A stretch of 40,170 nucleotides of DNA from Kangiellaceae bacterium (GCA_026196875.1 JAPHTP010000007.1:1-40170), one strand, 5' to 3'. Counted from the first letter of the stretch, positions 15,937 to 24,442 are shown. The notes: generated by a model from the letters alone, not told the origin. Translations and numbers: made by a program.

Positions 15937-17415
15937 ATGATGAAACTTAAGATTAAATACAAGCTGTTTTTCGCTATTATAATGGCGAATATTTTTGTGG
16001 TGCTTGCAATTTATATAGTCAGTAGTTTGTCTTTCTCGTCAAGCTTTAGAGAGTATCTGGATGCCAATAGAGAAAAAGAACTTGAGCCCTTCATTCAAGC
16101 CATTGTTAGAGAATATGAGGCTGATCAAGGCTGGGATTGGCTGAAACAGAGAAAAAGTCCCCGTTGGAAGAATCTGGTAGATACTTATATTTTAGGTGGA
16201 TCTAGCTTTCTTGAATTCTTAGGGGAATCTCACCGGCGAGGTCCACCAAGAGATAAGCGTGGCAGAGGGCCTGAGCGCAGACCCCCGCCTGAAGGACGGC
16301 CTCGGCCTCCTCGGGACGAAAATAGGCCTGGCGCCCGGCCTCCCAAGCTATTCGTCGCCGATCAACAGCAGAATATTATTTTGGGGCCGGAGCATGAAAA
16401 ACATCGTGTCAATTGGATCGATATAACCTTGGATGGGCAAGTAATTGGTTATCTCGGGTTTATCAAAACCCATCAGGTAACTTCTGAGCTGGATAGATTA
16501 TTTATCGAAAAGCTCAACAATAACCTCGGACTGTCTGTTGTAATCGCAATTCTGATTTCAACTTTGATTGGAATTGTTTTAAGTCGCTTGCTAACAAAAC
16601 CCATTGTGAGGCTAAGTAAGGCAACTCACAAATTGAGCGGCGGCGAGTACACGACACGGATAAAAGTGACCAGCAACGATGAAATTGGTGAATTATGCAA
16701 GGACTTTAATCGCTTGGCTAAATCCTTGGATAGTAATTTAAAAGCACGCCAGCAATGGATTGCTGATATTTCTCATGAACTACGTACACCTGTTTCAATT
16801 TTGCAAGGTGAACTAGAAGCGATACAGGATGGGATCAGATCAAATGATGGCAAAACGCTAGATTCTCTTTATCAAGAAATCAAGCGGCTAGCCTTCTTGA
16901 TTAATGATCTGCATGAACTTTCAATGTCCGATATCGGGGCATTAACTTACCGGTTTGAATCCACAGACTTGGTTGAAATACTCGATGACGTTATCGATAG
17001 CAAACGTGAAAGTATTGATTCTGCAGACTTTTCTATTGAACATAAACGACCTAAAAATGCCGTTTTAATCAGTGGAGACTTAAATCGATTGACCCAATTA
17101 TTCCTCAACTTGCTCAACAATAGTTTGTTGTATAGTGATAAGGGAGGATTAATTCAAATTCAATATCACTTCTCTGCTCGAGAAGTAATGATACTATGGA
17201 GTGACACTGCACCAGGGGTTAGTGATGAACAATTGCAAAGACTGTTTGAAAGATTGTATCGCGCGGAGTCTTCGCGAAACCGCAATTCAGGTGGTTCGGG
17301 TTTAGGGCTTTCTATATCGAAAAATATTATTGAGGCCCACAATGGAACTATTTGCGCTAAGCATTCTCCTATAGGTGGGGTAACTTTTGTTATTAAGTTT
17401 CCTATCAATGAATAG
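15937..17415 (+). CDS. baeS: Sensor histidine kinase, BaeS-like
   Basis: A 492-residue inner-membrane kinase. The first transmembrane helix spans about residues 10-30. The periplasmic part contains an unusual run rich in Pro and Arg (about 99-137), then a second helix (about 200-218), a HAMP linker, the phospho-acceptor box ADISHELRTP (His280), the N box NLLNNS and the G2 box GSGLGL. Domain order matches BaeS, and the partner regulator is strongly BaeR-like; in E. coli BaeSR answers envelope stress and toxic compounds. ATG 15937 is chosen because a promoter is predicted at 15879-15907, although the ribosome binding site is poor. The Pro/Arg-rich segment is not typical of the family and may be the sensing surface. 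Three 21-bp repeats lie upstream. Confidence 0.85.
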   Translation: MMKLKIKYKLFFAIIMANIFVVLAIYIVSSLSFSSSFREYLDANREKELEPFIQAIVREYEADQGWDWLKQRKSPRWKNLVDTYILGGSSFLEFLGESHRRGPPRDKRGRGPERRPPPEGRPRPPRDENRPGARPPKLFVADQQQNIILGPEHEKHRVNWIDITLDGQVIGYLGFIKTHQVTSELDRLFIEKLNNNLGLSVVIAILISTLIGIVLSRLLTKPIVRLSKATHKLSGGEYTTRIKVTSNDEIGELCKDFNRLAKSLDSNLKARQQWIADISHELRTPVSILQGELEAIQDGIRSNDGKTLDSLYQEIKRLAFLINDLHELSMSDIGALTYRFESTDLVEILDDVIDSKRESIDSADFSIEHKRPKNAVLISGDLNRLTQLFLNLLNNSLLYSDKGGLIQIQYHFSAREVMILWSDTAPGVSDEQLQRLFERLYRAESSRNRNSGGSGLGLSISKNIIEAHNGTICAKHSPIGGVTFVIKFPINE

Positions 17416-17436
17416 CAATACCGGTTTCGCTAAAAA

Positions 17437-17478
17437 CTAAATTGCCGAAATTAAATCTCGGAAAATAAGTCTGGAAAA
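17437..17478 (+). repeat. Three 14-bp tandem repeats upstream of baeR, carrying its ribosome binding site
   Basis: Units are ctaaattgccgaaa, ttaaatctcggaaa and ataagtctggaaaa. The purine end of the last unit (GGAAAA) is placed as the Shine-Dalgarno sequence for ATG 17483. The array fills most of the spacer between baeS and baeR. Confidence 0.65.
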
Positions 17479-17482
17479 GCTT

Positions 17483-18160
17483 ATGTCTACAGAAAATAAT
17501 CGAAAAATTCTTATTGTCGAAGATGAAGAAAAAATCTCTCAGTTGTTAGCTGACTATTTAACCGGTGCTTCATTTGAAGTGGCACAAATTTATCGTGGCG
17601 ATCAAGTAGAGGAATGGTTAGAAAATAACTCGTGTAATTTGGTCTTACTCGACCTGATGTTGCCTGGATTAGATGGTTTGGAAGTTTGCAAAAATATTCG
17701 CCGAAAATCTGATATTCCAATAGTTATGGTAACAGCAAGAGTTGAAGAAATTGACCGTCTGATTGGTTTGGAACTCGGCGCCGATGATTATGTCTGTAAA
17801 CCTTTTAGTCCCAGAGAGGTTGTCGCGAGAGTCAAAGCCGTTTTACGCCGCTATGGCGGCCAAACAACATCATCCGATGATGCTATTAAACTCGAAAATA
17901 TTAGCTTTAAAGTGTTCAACGGCGAACAGCAGTGTGAGCTAACCAAAGTTGAGTTTTTATTATTTGAAGCATTATTTAGTCATCCCGGCAGAATATACTC
18001 TCGTGATCAACTGATGGATGTTATTTATGATGACCGGCATGTTGTCAGTGACCGTACCATAGACAGTCATGTTAAAAAAATTCGAAAAAAACTCAGCGCA
18101 ATAGATATCGATGAAAGCTCCATTCACTCGGTATATGGTGCCGGCTATAAATACGAATAG
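17483..18160 (+). CDS. baeR: OmpR-family response regulator, BaeR-like
   Basis: A 225-residue regulator. The receiver domain has Asp57 in VLLDLMLPGLDGL, Thr84 in MVTARVEEIDRL and Lys106 in CKPFSPREVVARVK. The winged-helix domain ends in SDRTIDSHVKKIRKKL and VYGAGYKYE. The segments LLDLMLPG.DGL, SDIPIVMVTA, GADDY.CKP.SPREVVARVK and DRTIDSH are close to E. coli BaeR, so this is one of the better-supported symbol calls here. It would be phosphorylated by the upstream kinase and, by analogy, activate envelope-stress genes such as the spy-like gene that follows. The 67-base spacer from baeS contains 14-bp repeats that include the ribosome binding site. Confidence 0.88.
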   Translation: MSTENNRKILIVEDEEKISQLLADYLTGASFEVAQIYRGDQVEEWLENNSCNLVLLDLMLPGLDGLEVCKNIRRKSDIPIVMVTARVEEIDRLIGLELGADDYVCKPFSPREVVARVKAVLRRYGGQTTSSDDAIKLENISFKVFNGEQQCELTKVEFLLFEALFSHPGRIYSRDQLMDVIYDDRHVVSDRTIDSHVKKIRKKLSAIDIDESSIHSVYGAGYKYE

Positions 18161-18347
18161 GTCTCTTTTTTAAATTTGTTCCACAAGGCGTATTCGGCCT
18201 TCCTCCTTTTATCTAATTCGATTCTCTGATTTGGATATTAAACAAATCCAGATCCTTATTTTTTGCATATTCTTTGAAAGTTTGGTCGATATGCTTAGCG
18301 CTAACATGGTGGTTGAGTAAGGCTGCCATTTGATTGACTTTAGTTTT

Positions 18348-18383
18348 AGGAAAACAGTAATGAATAGGAGAACAGTAATGAAC
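18348..18383 (+). repeat. 18-bp tandem duplication of ribosome binding site plus start codon
   Basis: aggaaaacagtaatgaat (18348-18365) is followed directly by aggagaacagtaatgaac (18366-18383), 16 of 18 bases identical. Each copy has its own AGGA(A/G) and ATG, in the same frame, so the spy-like gene has two complete translation starts six codons apart. Confidence 0.9.
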
Positions 18384-18821
18384 AAGTTAATTATTGGAAC
18401 GATGGTGACTTTAGGATTAACCGTCTGTGGAGTAACCGGCTATGCTTATACTACTCAGTTTGAGAGCTCCAGCGAGGAAATCAATCATCAGAAAAAAAGA
18501 GGACATGCGCAGAAACGAAAACCCAATTTCGAGAAACTCGCTTTTCTACTCAGTTTAGACGAAACACAAGCATCAGACCTGCAAACAATGATTAATTCAC
18601 ATAGGGCCGAGATGGAGGCCAATCGTGAGAAGCATGCTGAAGGCAGGGAGAATGCCAGAAGCGACGCCAGAGCTCTCCGAGAAAAGCACAGAGCGGAAGT
18701 TGCGGGTATCCTCGATGAATCACAGTTAGAGATTTTTAAGCTGTATATGGATCAATTTCGACCTAAAAGAAAACCACCGCAATCTGAACAGAAAAATAGA
18801 GATAAAGTCGCCAATTACTAG
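18378..18821 (+). CDS. Spy/CpxP-like periplasmic protein
   Basis: A 147-residue protein with an N-terminal signal peptide (MNKLIIGTMVTLGLTVCG...YAYT). The mature part is helical and highly charged and carries two LTxxQ-like motifs, LSLDETQ and ILDESQ, the hallmark of the Spy/CpxP family of periplasmic chaperones and stress sensors. The middle is rich in Arg, Glu and Ala (about 70-105) and is probably a long helix. In E. coli, spy is a main target of BaeR and CpxR, so its place right after a baeSR-like pair suggests a self-contained envelope-stress module, with this protein possibly feeding back on the kinase. Start choice: ATG 18378 gives the cleanest signal peptide, but ATG 18360 in the duplicated start region is equally equipped. 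Confidence 0.75.
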   Translation: MNKLIIGTMVTLGLTVCGVTGYAYTTQFESSSEEINHQKKRGHAQKRKPNFEKLAFLLSLDETQASDLQTMINSHRAEMEANREKHAEGRENARSDARALREKHRAEVAGILDESQLEIFKLYMDQFRPKRKPPQSEQKNRDKVANY

Positions 18822-18890
18822 TGGTTACCTCCAATTATCCATTTTTCAGTATCTATTTGGCTGTTAACAATTTCTTTCTCAACCCCTTAT

Positions 18891-18916
18891 GCGGCTTGTA
18901 TTTTACTTCAAGCCGC
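18891..18916 (+). terminator. Hairpin after the spy-like gene
   Basis: GCGGCTTG (18891-18898) and CAAGCCGC (18909-18916) form a perfect 8-bp stem with a 10-base loop, 70 bases after the spy-like stop codon. The tract after it (TGTAATCTTTCT) is only partly T-rich, so it may be a weak terminator or an mRNA 3' end. Confidence 0.5.
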
Positions 18917-18953
18917 TGTAATCTTTCTGCTACTTGCGTAATAATCAGTGATT

Positions 18954-18998
18954 TAATCCGAAACAGATTAATTCGGAACCAATCAATCTGAAACGATA
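18954..18998. repeat. Three 15-bp degenerate tandem repeats upstream of the BlaI-type gene
   Basis: Units are taatccgaaacagat, taattcggaaccaat and caatctgaaacgata, ending 19 bases before the start codon. The inverse complement closely resembles the repeat wording at 309-392 (TTC-GATTA cores). GGAA/GAAA recurs at constant phase. The array could affect promoter or leader length. Confidence 0.65.
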
Positions 18999-19017
18999 GA
19001 AGAGACCGGCAGCAGAA

Positions 19018-19461
19018 ATGGCAAGAGCATCTGATAAAACCAGTAATAAGAAAAAGTCCAGCAAGCAATCAGCGTCGGATCTACCTGATCTGACTAAAAA
19101 CGAATTGCAATTACTCAATATTCTTTGGAAAAGTGAAGAGGGCTATTCGATACGGGAAGTCCACGAGAAAATTGTTGATGACAACAATTGGGCTTATTCG
19201 ACCACTAAGACAACTATGGATCGAATGGTTAAAAAAGGGCTTTTAATCCGCGAAGATTTTCACGGCGTATTCCTGTATCGAGCAGCTATATCAAAACCGG
19301 CGGGAATTGCGCGCTTGGTTAGTTACTTTATGAATGATGTGCTTGAAATGGATAGCGGCGCATTGATGTCATTATTTGGACGGAGTAAGGCGCTTTCCGA
19401 ATCTGAAGTCGATGAACTCGAGACAATCTTAAAGCAAGGGATCGATAAGAAGAAAAAGTAA
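19018..19461 (+). CDS. BlaI/MecI/CopY family transcriptional repressor
   Basis: A 147-residue winged-helix protein. After a lysine-rich, disordered N-terminus (1-20), LTKNELQLLNILWKSEEGYSI begins the DNA-binding domain, and the recognition-helix region AYSTTKTTMDRMVKKGLL is a clear BlaI/MecI signature. FHGVFLYRAAISK and a dimerisation tail follow. In characterised systems the repressor is cut by the membrane protease BlaR1/MecR1, which de-represses the target. The next gene encodes an M56 protease, starts on the last base of this stop codon and is surely co-translated. No beta-lactamase or PBP gene is near, so the regulon is unknown. Confidence 0.9.
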   Translation: MARASDKTSNKKKSSKQSASDLPDLTKNELQLLNILWKSEEGYSIREVHEKIVDDNNWAYSTTKTTMDRMVKKGLLIREDFHGVFLYRAAISKPAGIARLVSYFMNDVLEMDSGALMSLFGRSKALSESEVDELETILKQGIDKKKK

Positions 19462-20606
19462 TGTCCGATCTTATTCTCAAGCAAAGCTCGAATCTTATTG
19501 AGTTTCTACTATTAAACTCAATTTATGCTTTGTTGCTGGCTGTTTTAGTCCTAGCCATAAAATTCGTTTTTTCGATCTTTTCTGATACCGGCCTATCCAA
19601 AAGAGTAGAGTACGGCCTTTGGTGCGTCGTTTTATTGCGACTAATATTACCCAGTGAATTAAGTTTTGACTATGCCATTTCTGGTGCAGTGAAAGAGTGG
19701 CTGTTGAATCCTTCACAAAACCATTTTCTCTCAGAATTTATTGCTAAGGCATCGGGTTCTGCATCGGCCGTTCAACCAGCAAAACCTTATCAATTGACTT
19801 CGAGCGATATCGTTTATTGCTTTTGGTTGGTAATTGTCGGTCTCGTGTTAATGCGGTATATGTTGTTAAGATTCAAATTGCTTGGCATGATTAATCGCTC
19901 TCAGCCAATTGTCGAGTATCCGCTTGTTGCTCTGGCGAATCGTTGGCGCTTAAACTTCTGGATTAAGCGTCCAGTGCATGTGATAGCGGAAGATAAATAC
20001 CTGTCGCCGTTTACCTTCTTCTTCAAGTCTCCAATTATTTTCATACCACGTAAGATTTTAGCGACTGAGAATGAAGAATTAATTGAGTCGATTATTGCCC
20101 ATGAAATGGCGCATGTAAAACGTCAAGATTCTTTATGGCTGTTAATTCAAAATGTCATTCAGATTATTTATTTCTTTAACCCGTTAGTTTGGTTGGTTGT
20201 GAGGCGTTTAAGTGGCTTAAGAGAAAACATTTGTGACGATATGGTGTTGTCAGCCAAACAAATTGAACCAGAAGTATATGGCAACAGCTTGCTGCAAGTT
20301 TTGAGGTTTAATATTAACGGTGAGTTTGGCGAGCAGCTTTCAAATGCGTTTCTTGGCTATAAAGGACAAATAAAGCATCGAATTGCCGCTATAGGGAATT
20401 TCTCACTCACTCCCAGCTACCCTAAATTTGATCTGGCGGTGGTAATTCTATTTGGAATCTTTTTCTTACCATTTACGCAAAAAGTAGCGATCCAATCACC
20501 ACCTGAAACACTTCAAGCAGTACATAAAAAAGATGAAAACTCGCCTTTTCCTGAGCATGTCCGAGATCAGGTGAAGCTACCGGTTGTTCATCGTGACGAT
20601 GAATAG
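19461..20606 (+). CDS. M56 family (BlaR1-like) membrane metallopeptidase
   Basis: A 381-residue integral membrane protein. Transmembrane segments are visible near 15-38, 50-66, 115-136 and 340-360. The zinc site is IIAHEMAHVKRQD (His214, Glu215, His218), with a probable third ligand in ENICDDMVL (about Glu255). This is the BlaR1/MecR1 protease core, but the penicillin-binding sensor domain that should follow the last helix is absent: only some 20 residues remain. Many bacterial M56 proteins lack that domain and sense other signals. The stop of the repressor gene overlaps this start by one base (TAATG). Together they should form a proteolytic switch that relieves repression, with the inducer unknown. 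Confidence 0.88.
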   Translation: MSDLILKQSSNLIEFLLLNSIYALLLAVLVLAIKFVFSIFSDTGLSKRVEYGLWCVVLLRLILPSELSFDYAISGAVKEWLLNPSQNHFLSEFIAKASGSASAVQPAKPYQLTSSDIVYCFWLVIVGLVLMRYMLLRFKLLGMINRSQPIVEYPLVALANRWRLNFWIKRPVHVIAEDKYLSPFTFFFKSPIIFIPRKILATENEELIESIIAHEMAHVKRQDSLWLLIQNVIQIIYFFNPLVWLVVRRLSGLRENICDDMVLSAKQIEPEVYGNSLLQVLRFNINGEFGEQLSNAFLGYKGQIKHRIAAIGNFSLTPSYPKFDLAVVILFGIFFLPFTQKVAIQSPPETLQAVHKKDENSPFPEHVRDQVKLPVVHRDDE

Positions 20607-20628
20607 TCGAGTCAAAGGCTTCCTTTAA

Positions 20629-21489
20629 TTAGCGAAATCGACGACTTGAACCCATCATTTCTTGGGCTTCCATCACTATCATTAGTGCTTTGGGGTCGAT
20701 TGCGAGGACAATATTTCGTAGCTGTGGGATCCTTCTTGCACCAACTACAACAAACAGAAGCTTCTTATCTTTTTGGGTAACCAGGTTACTACCAGATAAA
20801 ATGGTCCCATCTCTTTCTAATCGTTCGTCGATAGCCACTCCAATTGCTTCTGCTTCTTCGGATACAATGTGAACGATTTTTTCCGGTACAGCCATCGTAA
20901 GAACTTTGTCTATCACTTGCGTAGTCGCATAAATACTCAACATTGCCCAAAGCATTTTTTCCATATCTTGCAGAATCAGCCCGGCTGCAGCGACAATCAT
21001 GGCGTCAATTATCAATACTACTTGGGCGGGTTTTATTGTGGAATAAGTGGAAACAATTTTTGCGATGATTGTAGTGCCTCCTGCAGAAGCGCTGCCTTTC
21101 AAAACTAATCCAACACCGGCTCCTACGCACGTTCCGCCGTAAATCGTAGAGAGTAGCTGGCTGTTTATTTGAGGAAAGCCTCCATATTGAACTAGAAAGT
21201 CGACTAGTACCGCAGAGATCACCATTGAATAGACCGTTCTGAGGGCAAATGGTGTATCGATGAATTTAACCCCGGCTATCAGCAGGGGGATATTGACTAT
21301 CAGCATTGAAATACCGGTTGAAATACCTGTCATAAAATGAATTAGCATTCCCATTCCCGGTGTTCCTCCGGTGGCAATTTCTCCTGGTAGGAGAAAAAAT
21401 GCAACGCCGCAGGCAAGTACCGTTGAACCTAAAGTAATTAGAATTATGTTCTTCAGTTCAGATTTTAGTTTGGATTGATTGTTGGCCAT
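20629..21489 (-). CDS. YitT family membrane protein
   Basis: A 286-residue protein with about five to six transmembrane helices in the first 190 residues (DUF161/YitT repeats, with GGTPGMGMLIHF and GSASAGGTTIIAK) followed by a cytoplasmic DUF2179 domain (about 200-280; KIVHIVSEE, RDGTILSG, VVVGARRIPQLRNIV). This is the standard YitT architecture. The family is widespread and its transport substrate is not established. The gene is convergent with the M56 gene (22 bases between stop codons) and divergent from the GFA-type gene. ATG 21489 gives the expected N-terminus. Confidence 0.85.
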   Translation of the reverse strand: MANNQSKLKSELKNIILITLGSTVLACGVAFFLLPGEIATGGTPGMGMLIHFMTGISTGISMLIVNIPLLIAGVKFIDTPFALRTVYSMVISAVLVDFLVQYGGFPQINSQLLSTIYGGTCVGAGVGLVLKGSASAGGTTIIAKIVSTYSTIKPAQVVLIIDAMIVAAAGLILQDMEKMLWAMLSIYATTQVIDKVLTMAVPEKIVHIVSEEAEAIGVAIDERLERDGTILSGSNLVTQKDKKLLFVVVGARRIPQLRNIVLAIDPKALMIVMEAQEMMGSSRRFR

Positions 21490-21570
21490 TTTATTCGTTA
21501 TCTAAAGTTCGAAACTACTCTAGTTCTTATTATTAAAGGTAGTTCATGTACGTCAAAAGGGCGCACAGAA

Positions 21571-21589
21571 TATACTCTTTCAAAGTATA
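21571..21589. promoter_or_regulatory. Near-palindrome in the divergent yitT/GFA spacer
   Basis: TATACTcTTTcAAAGTATA is a symmetric sequence apart from one extra base in the left arm. It sits about 80 bases before the YitT start and 145 before the GFA-type gene. It may be an operator shared by the divergent genes. Confidence 0.4.
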
Positions 21590-21734
21590 TGCGTTGATAG
21601 AGGTCAAGCAAATACCTTTGTATAGACTTGTTTGAACTACCAATATGACAAAGAGTGATATTCCGTTGATAATCAGAAAAGAGAAACTTACTATCCAATT
21701 GATATGAAAGAATTACGAGAAGGGAGCAATTACC

Positions 21735-22148
21735 ATGAAATTAAATTCGCCTATAAAAGGGAGTTGTTTGTGTGGCGGAGTTGAATTTGAAGTAAGCCAA
21801 ATTGAACCAAGTATCGGCCATTGCCATTGCGGTATGTGTAGAAAATTTCATGGCGCGGCTTTTTCAACTTTTGCTGAAGCCAAACCACAACATTTCAAGT
21901 GGCTAAAAGGAGAGTCTGAGTTAAAAACTTATATAGCCAAAAACAACACCAAAAGGAAGTTTTGCCGCGTATGTGGAAGTAGCATTATTTTTGAGTCGGC
22001 CAAGTGTAATAACATTGAATTTGCTTTGGCTTTACTCGATAGCGATTTTGATTTTAATCCCGATGCTCATATTTATACTGAAAGTGCTGTCAGCTGGTTC
22101 CGGATAAATGATGAGTTGCCAAAGTACCTAAAGGGACGGGACTCATGA
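21735..22148 (+). CDS. GFA/CENP-V family zinc-binding protein
   Basis: A 137-residue protein with the full cysteine pattern of the GFA (glutathione-dependent formaldehyde-activating enzyme) fold: GSCLCGGVEFEV (Cys11, Cys13), GHCHCGMCRKFHGAAF (Cys30, Cys32, Cys35) and FCRVCGSS (Cys77, Cys80), which bind two zinc ions. Despite the family name, most members have no proven formaldehyde activity, and binding of small thiol adducts is a fair guess. GAAGGGAG precedes ATG 21735 by a normal distance. The gene is isolated: it is convergent with the MscS-type gene and divergent from the yitT-like gene. Confidence 0.88.
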   Translation: MKLNSPIKGSCLCGGVEFEVSQIEPSIGHCHCGMCRKFHGAAFSTFAEAKPQHFKWLKGESELKTYIAKNNTKRKFCRVCGSSIIFESAKCNNIEFALALLDSDFDFNPDAHIYTESAVSWFRINDELPKYLKGRDS

Positions 22149-22183
22149 TCTCTAAATAAGATTATTCATTAATCTTTACAGGA

Positions 22184-23257
22184 TCAAGTTAAACCACCAC
22201 TCAAAATTTGGTGAGTGACGGGAGTGTTTAGTCCCAGTTTTTCTTGTTGTGATAATCCAAATGCAATGGTTTGCACTGTGTTTCTGGCATCGAGAAGCCG
22301 ATAAGGATTACTAACATAAAACAGTAACCGCCATGTTACAGCATGGTCACCATTTTCTATTACTACGATTTTGGGCTTAGCATCACTATTGATCCCGGCT
22401 TCATTCTCTGCTGATTGCTGCCAAACTTTATTTAGAAACTCTTGTACCCTTTCTGGTGATTGGTCATATCCGATTTTAAAGTCCAGATATTCGCGAAATC
22501 CGTTTTTGGTACAGTTTGAAATAGTTTCCACCGTAGCATTTCGCAACCTTGAATTGGGAATGGTGATTTCGTGTTTCTGAACTAGATCTCGAATAATCGT
22601 TTGTGAAAGGGTTATTTGTGTTACGACGCCGGTAACGCCAAGTTCTTTTACCCTGACGACAGAACCCGCTTCAACAGAGTAATTATAGTGCATGATTAAA
22701 CCGCTAATCATATCACCCAAAAAGTAGTCCTTTGAAGCAAATAAAATAAGCAGAACTCCACCAATTACGGAAGTTGCCTGGAGCCAATCGTTTAAATCCC
22801 AAATATTAATAATGATCAGAAAAGCAATAGATGAAACCAGGATTAGGCCAATAAGCCCAATCATTTCACTCGCGTATGACTCTCCACGTAACGTTTCACC
22901 ATTGACCTCTTTAACTTTGCCAAAACGAACGATTATCCAACCTTGAACAAAATGCAAAACAACATAGGAAACCAGTATTGTTAAACCCGTTTGGGATATC
23001 TCCACCAGGCTATCTACATGTGCCCCCGCGATACTCAGCCAAAGTACGTCGAATACGTAGATCATAAAGAGCGCCATACTAATCGCTCTTAGTCCCAAAG
23101 TGCTGCGTTTAAGTCTGGTTTCGCTAATTGCTTTGGGTGACATTTTAATGATGTAACCGGCAAACAGAAAAATAATTACATTTATACCGATCACAGGGAG
23201 ATGTATAGCATCGATGGGTGCATTCTCTAAGTATGAATTGAGCCACTGAAACGACAT
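22184..23257 (-). CDS. MscS-family mechanosensitive channel protein
   Basis: A 357-residue membrane protein with about four to five helices (15-35, 52-75, 85-110, 130-150, 160-180) and then the MscS core: KDYFLGDMISGLIMHYNYSV, RVKELGVTGVVTQITLSQT (beta domain) and a C-terminal alpha/beta domain. ITIPNSRLRNATVETIS is the conserved stretch of the family. It should open under membrane tension and release solutes during osmotic downshock. Extra N-terminal helices place it among the larger MscS relatives rather than with the E. coli MscS minimal form. ATG 23257 has AGGAC about seven bases upstream. Confidence 0.88.
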   Translation of the reverse strand: MSFQWLNSYLENAPIDAIHLPVIGINVIIFLFAGYIIKMSPKAISETRLKRSTLGLRAISMALFMIYVFDVLWLSIAGAHVDSLVEISQTGLTILVSYVVLHFVQGWIIVRFGKVKEVNGETLRGESYASEMIGLIGLILVSSIAFLIIINIWDLNDWLQATSVIGGVLLILFASKDYFLGDMISGLIMHYNYSVEAGSVVRVKELGVTGVVTQITLSQTIIRDLVQKHEITIPNSRLRNATVETISNCTKNGFREYLDFKIGYDQSPERVQEFLNKVWQQSAENEAGINSDAKPKIVVIENGDHAVTWRLLFYVSNPYRLLDARNTVQTIAFGLSQQEKLGLNTPVTHQILSGGLT

Positions 23258-23433
23258 TTAAAAGTCCTATTTGTATTTATCAGTTTTATTAGTCTGGAAA
23301 TTGTAAGAACAGCTTGAAATGCTTGACTCATATTAAATGAATCCAGTCTATCATTTGTCCGTTATATAGGTACATTATAAGATAAATCTTGGCAAATGTT
23401 GATTTTGGCTATTAAGGTTTTGTTAGAATAAAA

Positions 23434-24411
23434 TTATTGATCATGAATTTGTTTTTCTATTTTTGCCTGACTATCTGAAAGCATTAAAGAATCAATATAG
23501 AAAACAAAAGGCTGCTTTAGGTCGATGGTAAACAAACTGACGGCGATAATTTCTGACATGTCCATTTGCCTGTTTGACGGGGAAGACTCAATTTCTGCTA
23601 AGTCAAAAGAAAAACGATTGTTACCCGGCAGGAGATTGAGTCGCTTATTATAACGATCATTAAAGTAGTAACCTGATCGCAAGTGCGTCAGGTCATACAC
23701 TTTGAAAACCATGGTTACTGAGTTTTCCGATTCACTATAGATGTCAAAGCTTATTGACTTTTTGTTTTGCCAATCTCTTTCAAAGTAGTCAAGCCTGATA
23801 AAAGGGTATTTACCGGGTAAAAATTCAACGCGCATGGATTGAACACCAGTTGAAGCATGTTGATTGCTCAGACTTATATTCGCGTGTTCAAAGTCCCAGC
23901 GCTCAAGTTCAATGAAAGACTCAAACCCACTAAGCAATGGAAACTCCTGCGACATTCGAAATTCGTCGATTGCCGAGAGAATAAAACCTCGTATACCAAC
24001 TAGACTTAAGACAACTCCAATAAACGTACCGCTTAATAAATACAAAGCAGAGCGACGGGTAAAGGCAACTGAAAATGCTAGTCCAGCCAGCCCGCCTATC
24101 AGGTCATTTATTAAATCTTCGGCCGAAAGATTCCTGCCAATTAGAAGTTGAATAACTTCAGTTATTAGGCCTACTATCAGGGAAAACAATATAGTGAAAA
24201 CGATCTTCTTAGTTAGGCTTGAGTTCTTCAGTGGTGTGTACGACAACAAGGCGAAAGTGAGTATCGCAAACAATATCGCATGACCGGAGTTCCAAAATTC
24301 TTTTATGACTCTGCCACTGTCATCTTGTGGACCGCCAATAAATAGCAAGCTACCCAATACAACAGTCATCGTGGCAAATATGCCAATTTGGATACTATTT
24401 TTGATTTGCAT
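23434..24411 (-). CDS. VanZ-like membrane domain fused to a carbohydrate-binding-like domain
   Basis: A 325-residue protein. The N-terminal part (about 1-150) has four to five helices and the VanZ-like pattern: FWNSGHAILFAILTFALL, LFSLIVGLITEVIQLLIGRN and SAEDLINDLIGGLAG. From about residue 165 a periplasmic beta-rich domain follows (FESFIELERW, STGVQSMRVEFLPG, KSISFDIYSES, PFVFYIDSLMLS), with the layout of galactose-binding-like or CBM11-like modules. VanZ-like proteins are loosely linked to envelope or teicoplanin phenotypes, but most have no known role. A sugar-polymer-binding role at the membrane surface is inferred. The start has no clear ribosome binding site, and 11-bp repeats lie upstream. 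Confidence 0.75.
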   Translation of the reverse strand: MQIKNSIQIGIFATMTVVLGSLLFIGGPQDDSGRVIKEFWNSGHAILFAILTFALLSYTPLKNSSLTKKIVFTILFSLIVGLITEVIQLLIGRNLSAEDLINDLIGGLAGLAFSVAFTRRSALYLLSGTFIGVVLSLVGIRGFILSAIDEFRMSQEFPLLSGFESFIELERWDFEHANISLSNQHASTGVQSMRVEFLPGKYPFIRLDYFERDWQNKKSISFDIYSESENSVTMVFKVYDLTHLRSGYYFNDRYNKRLNLLPGNNRFSFDLAEIESSPSNRQMDMSEIIAVSLFTIDLKQPFVFYIDSLMLSDSQAKIEKQIHDQ

Positions 24412-24442
24412 GTTTGAACGTCACGGCTTTACCTGGTGTTAT

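Noticed and set aside
19018-20606. Beta-lactam resistance locus
   Set aside because: No beta-lactamase or penicillin-binding protein gene is nearby, and the M56 protein lacks the sensor domain.
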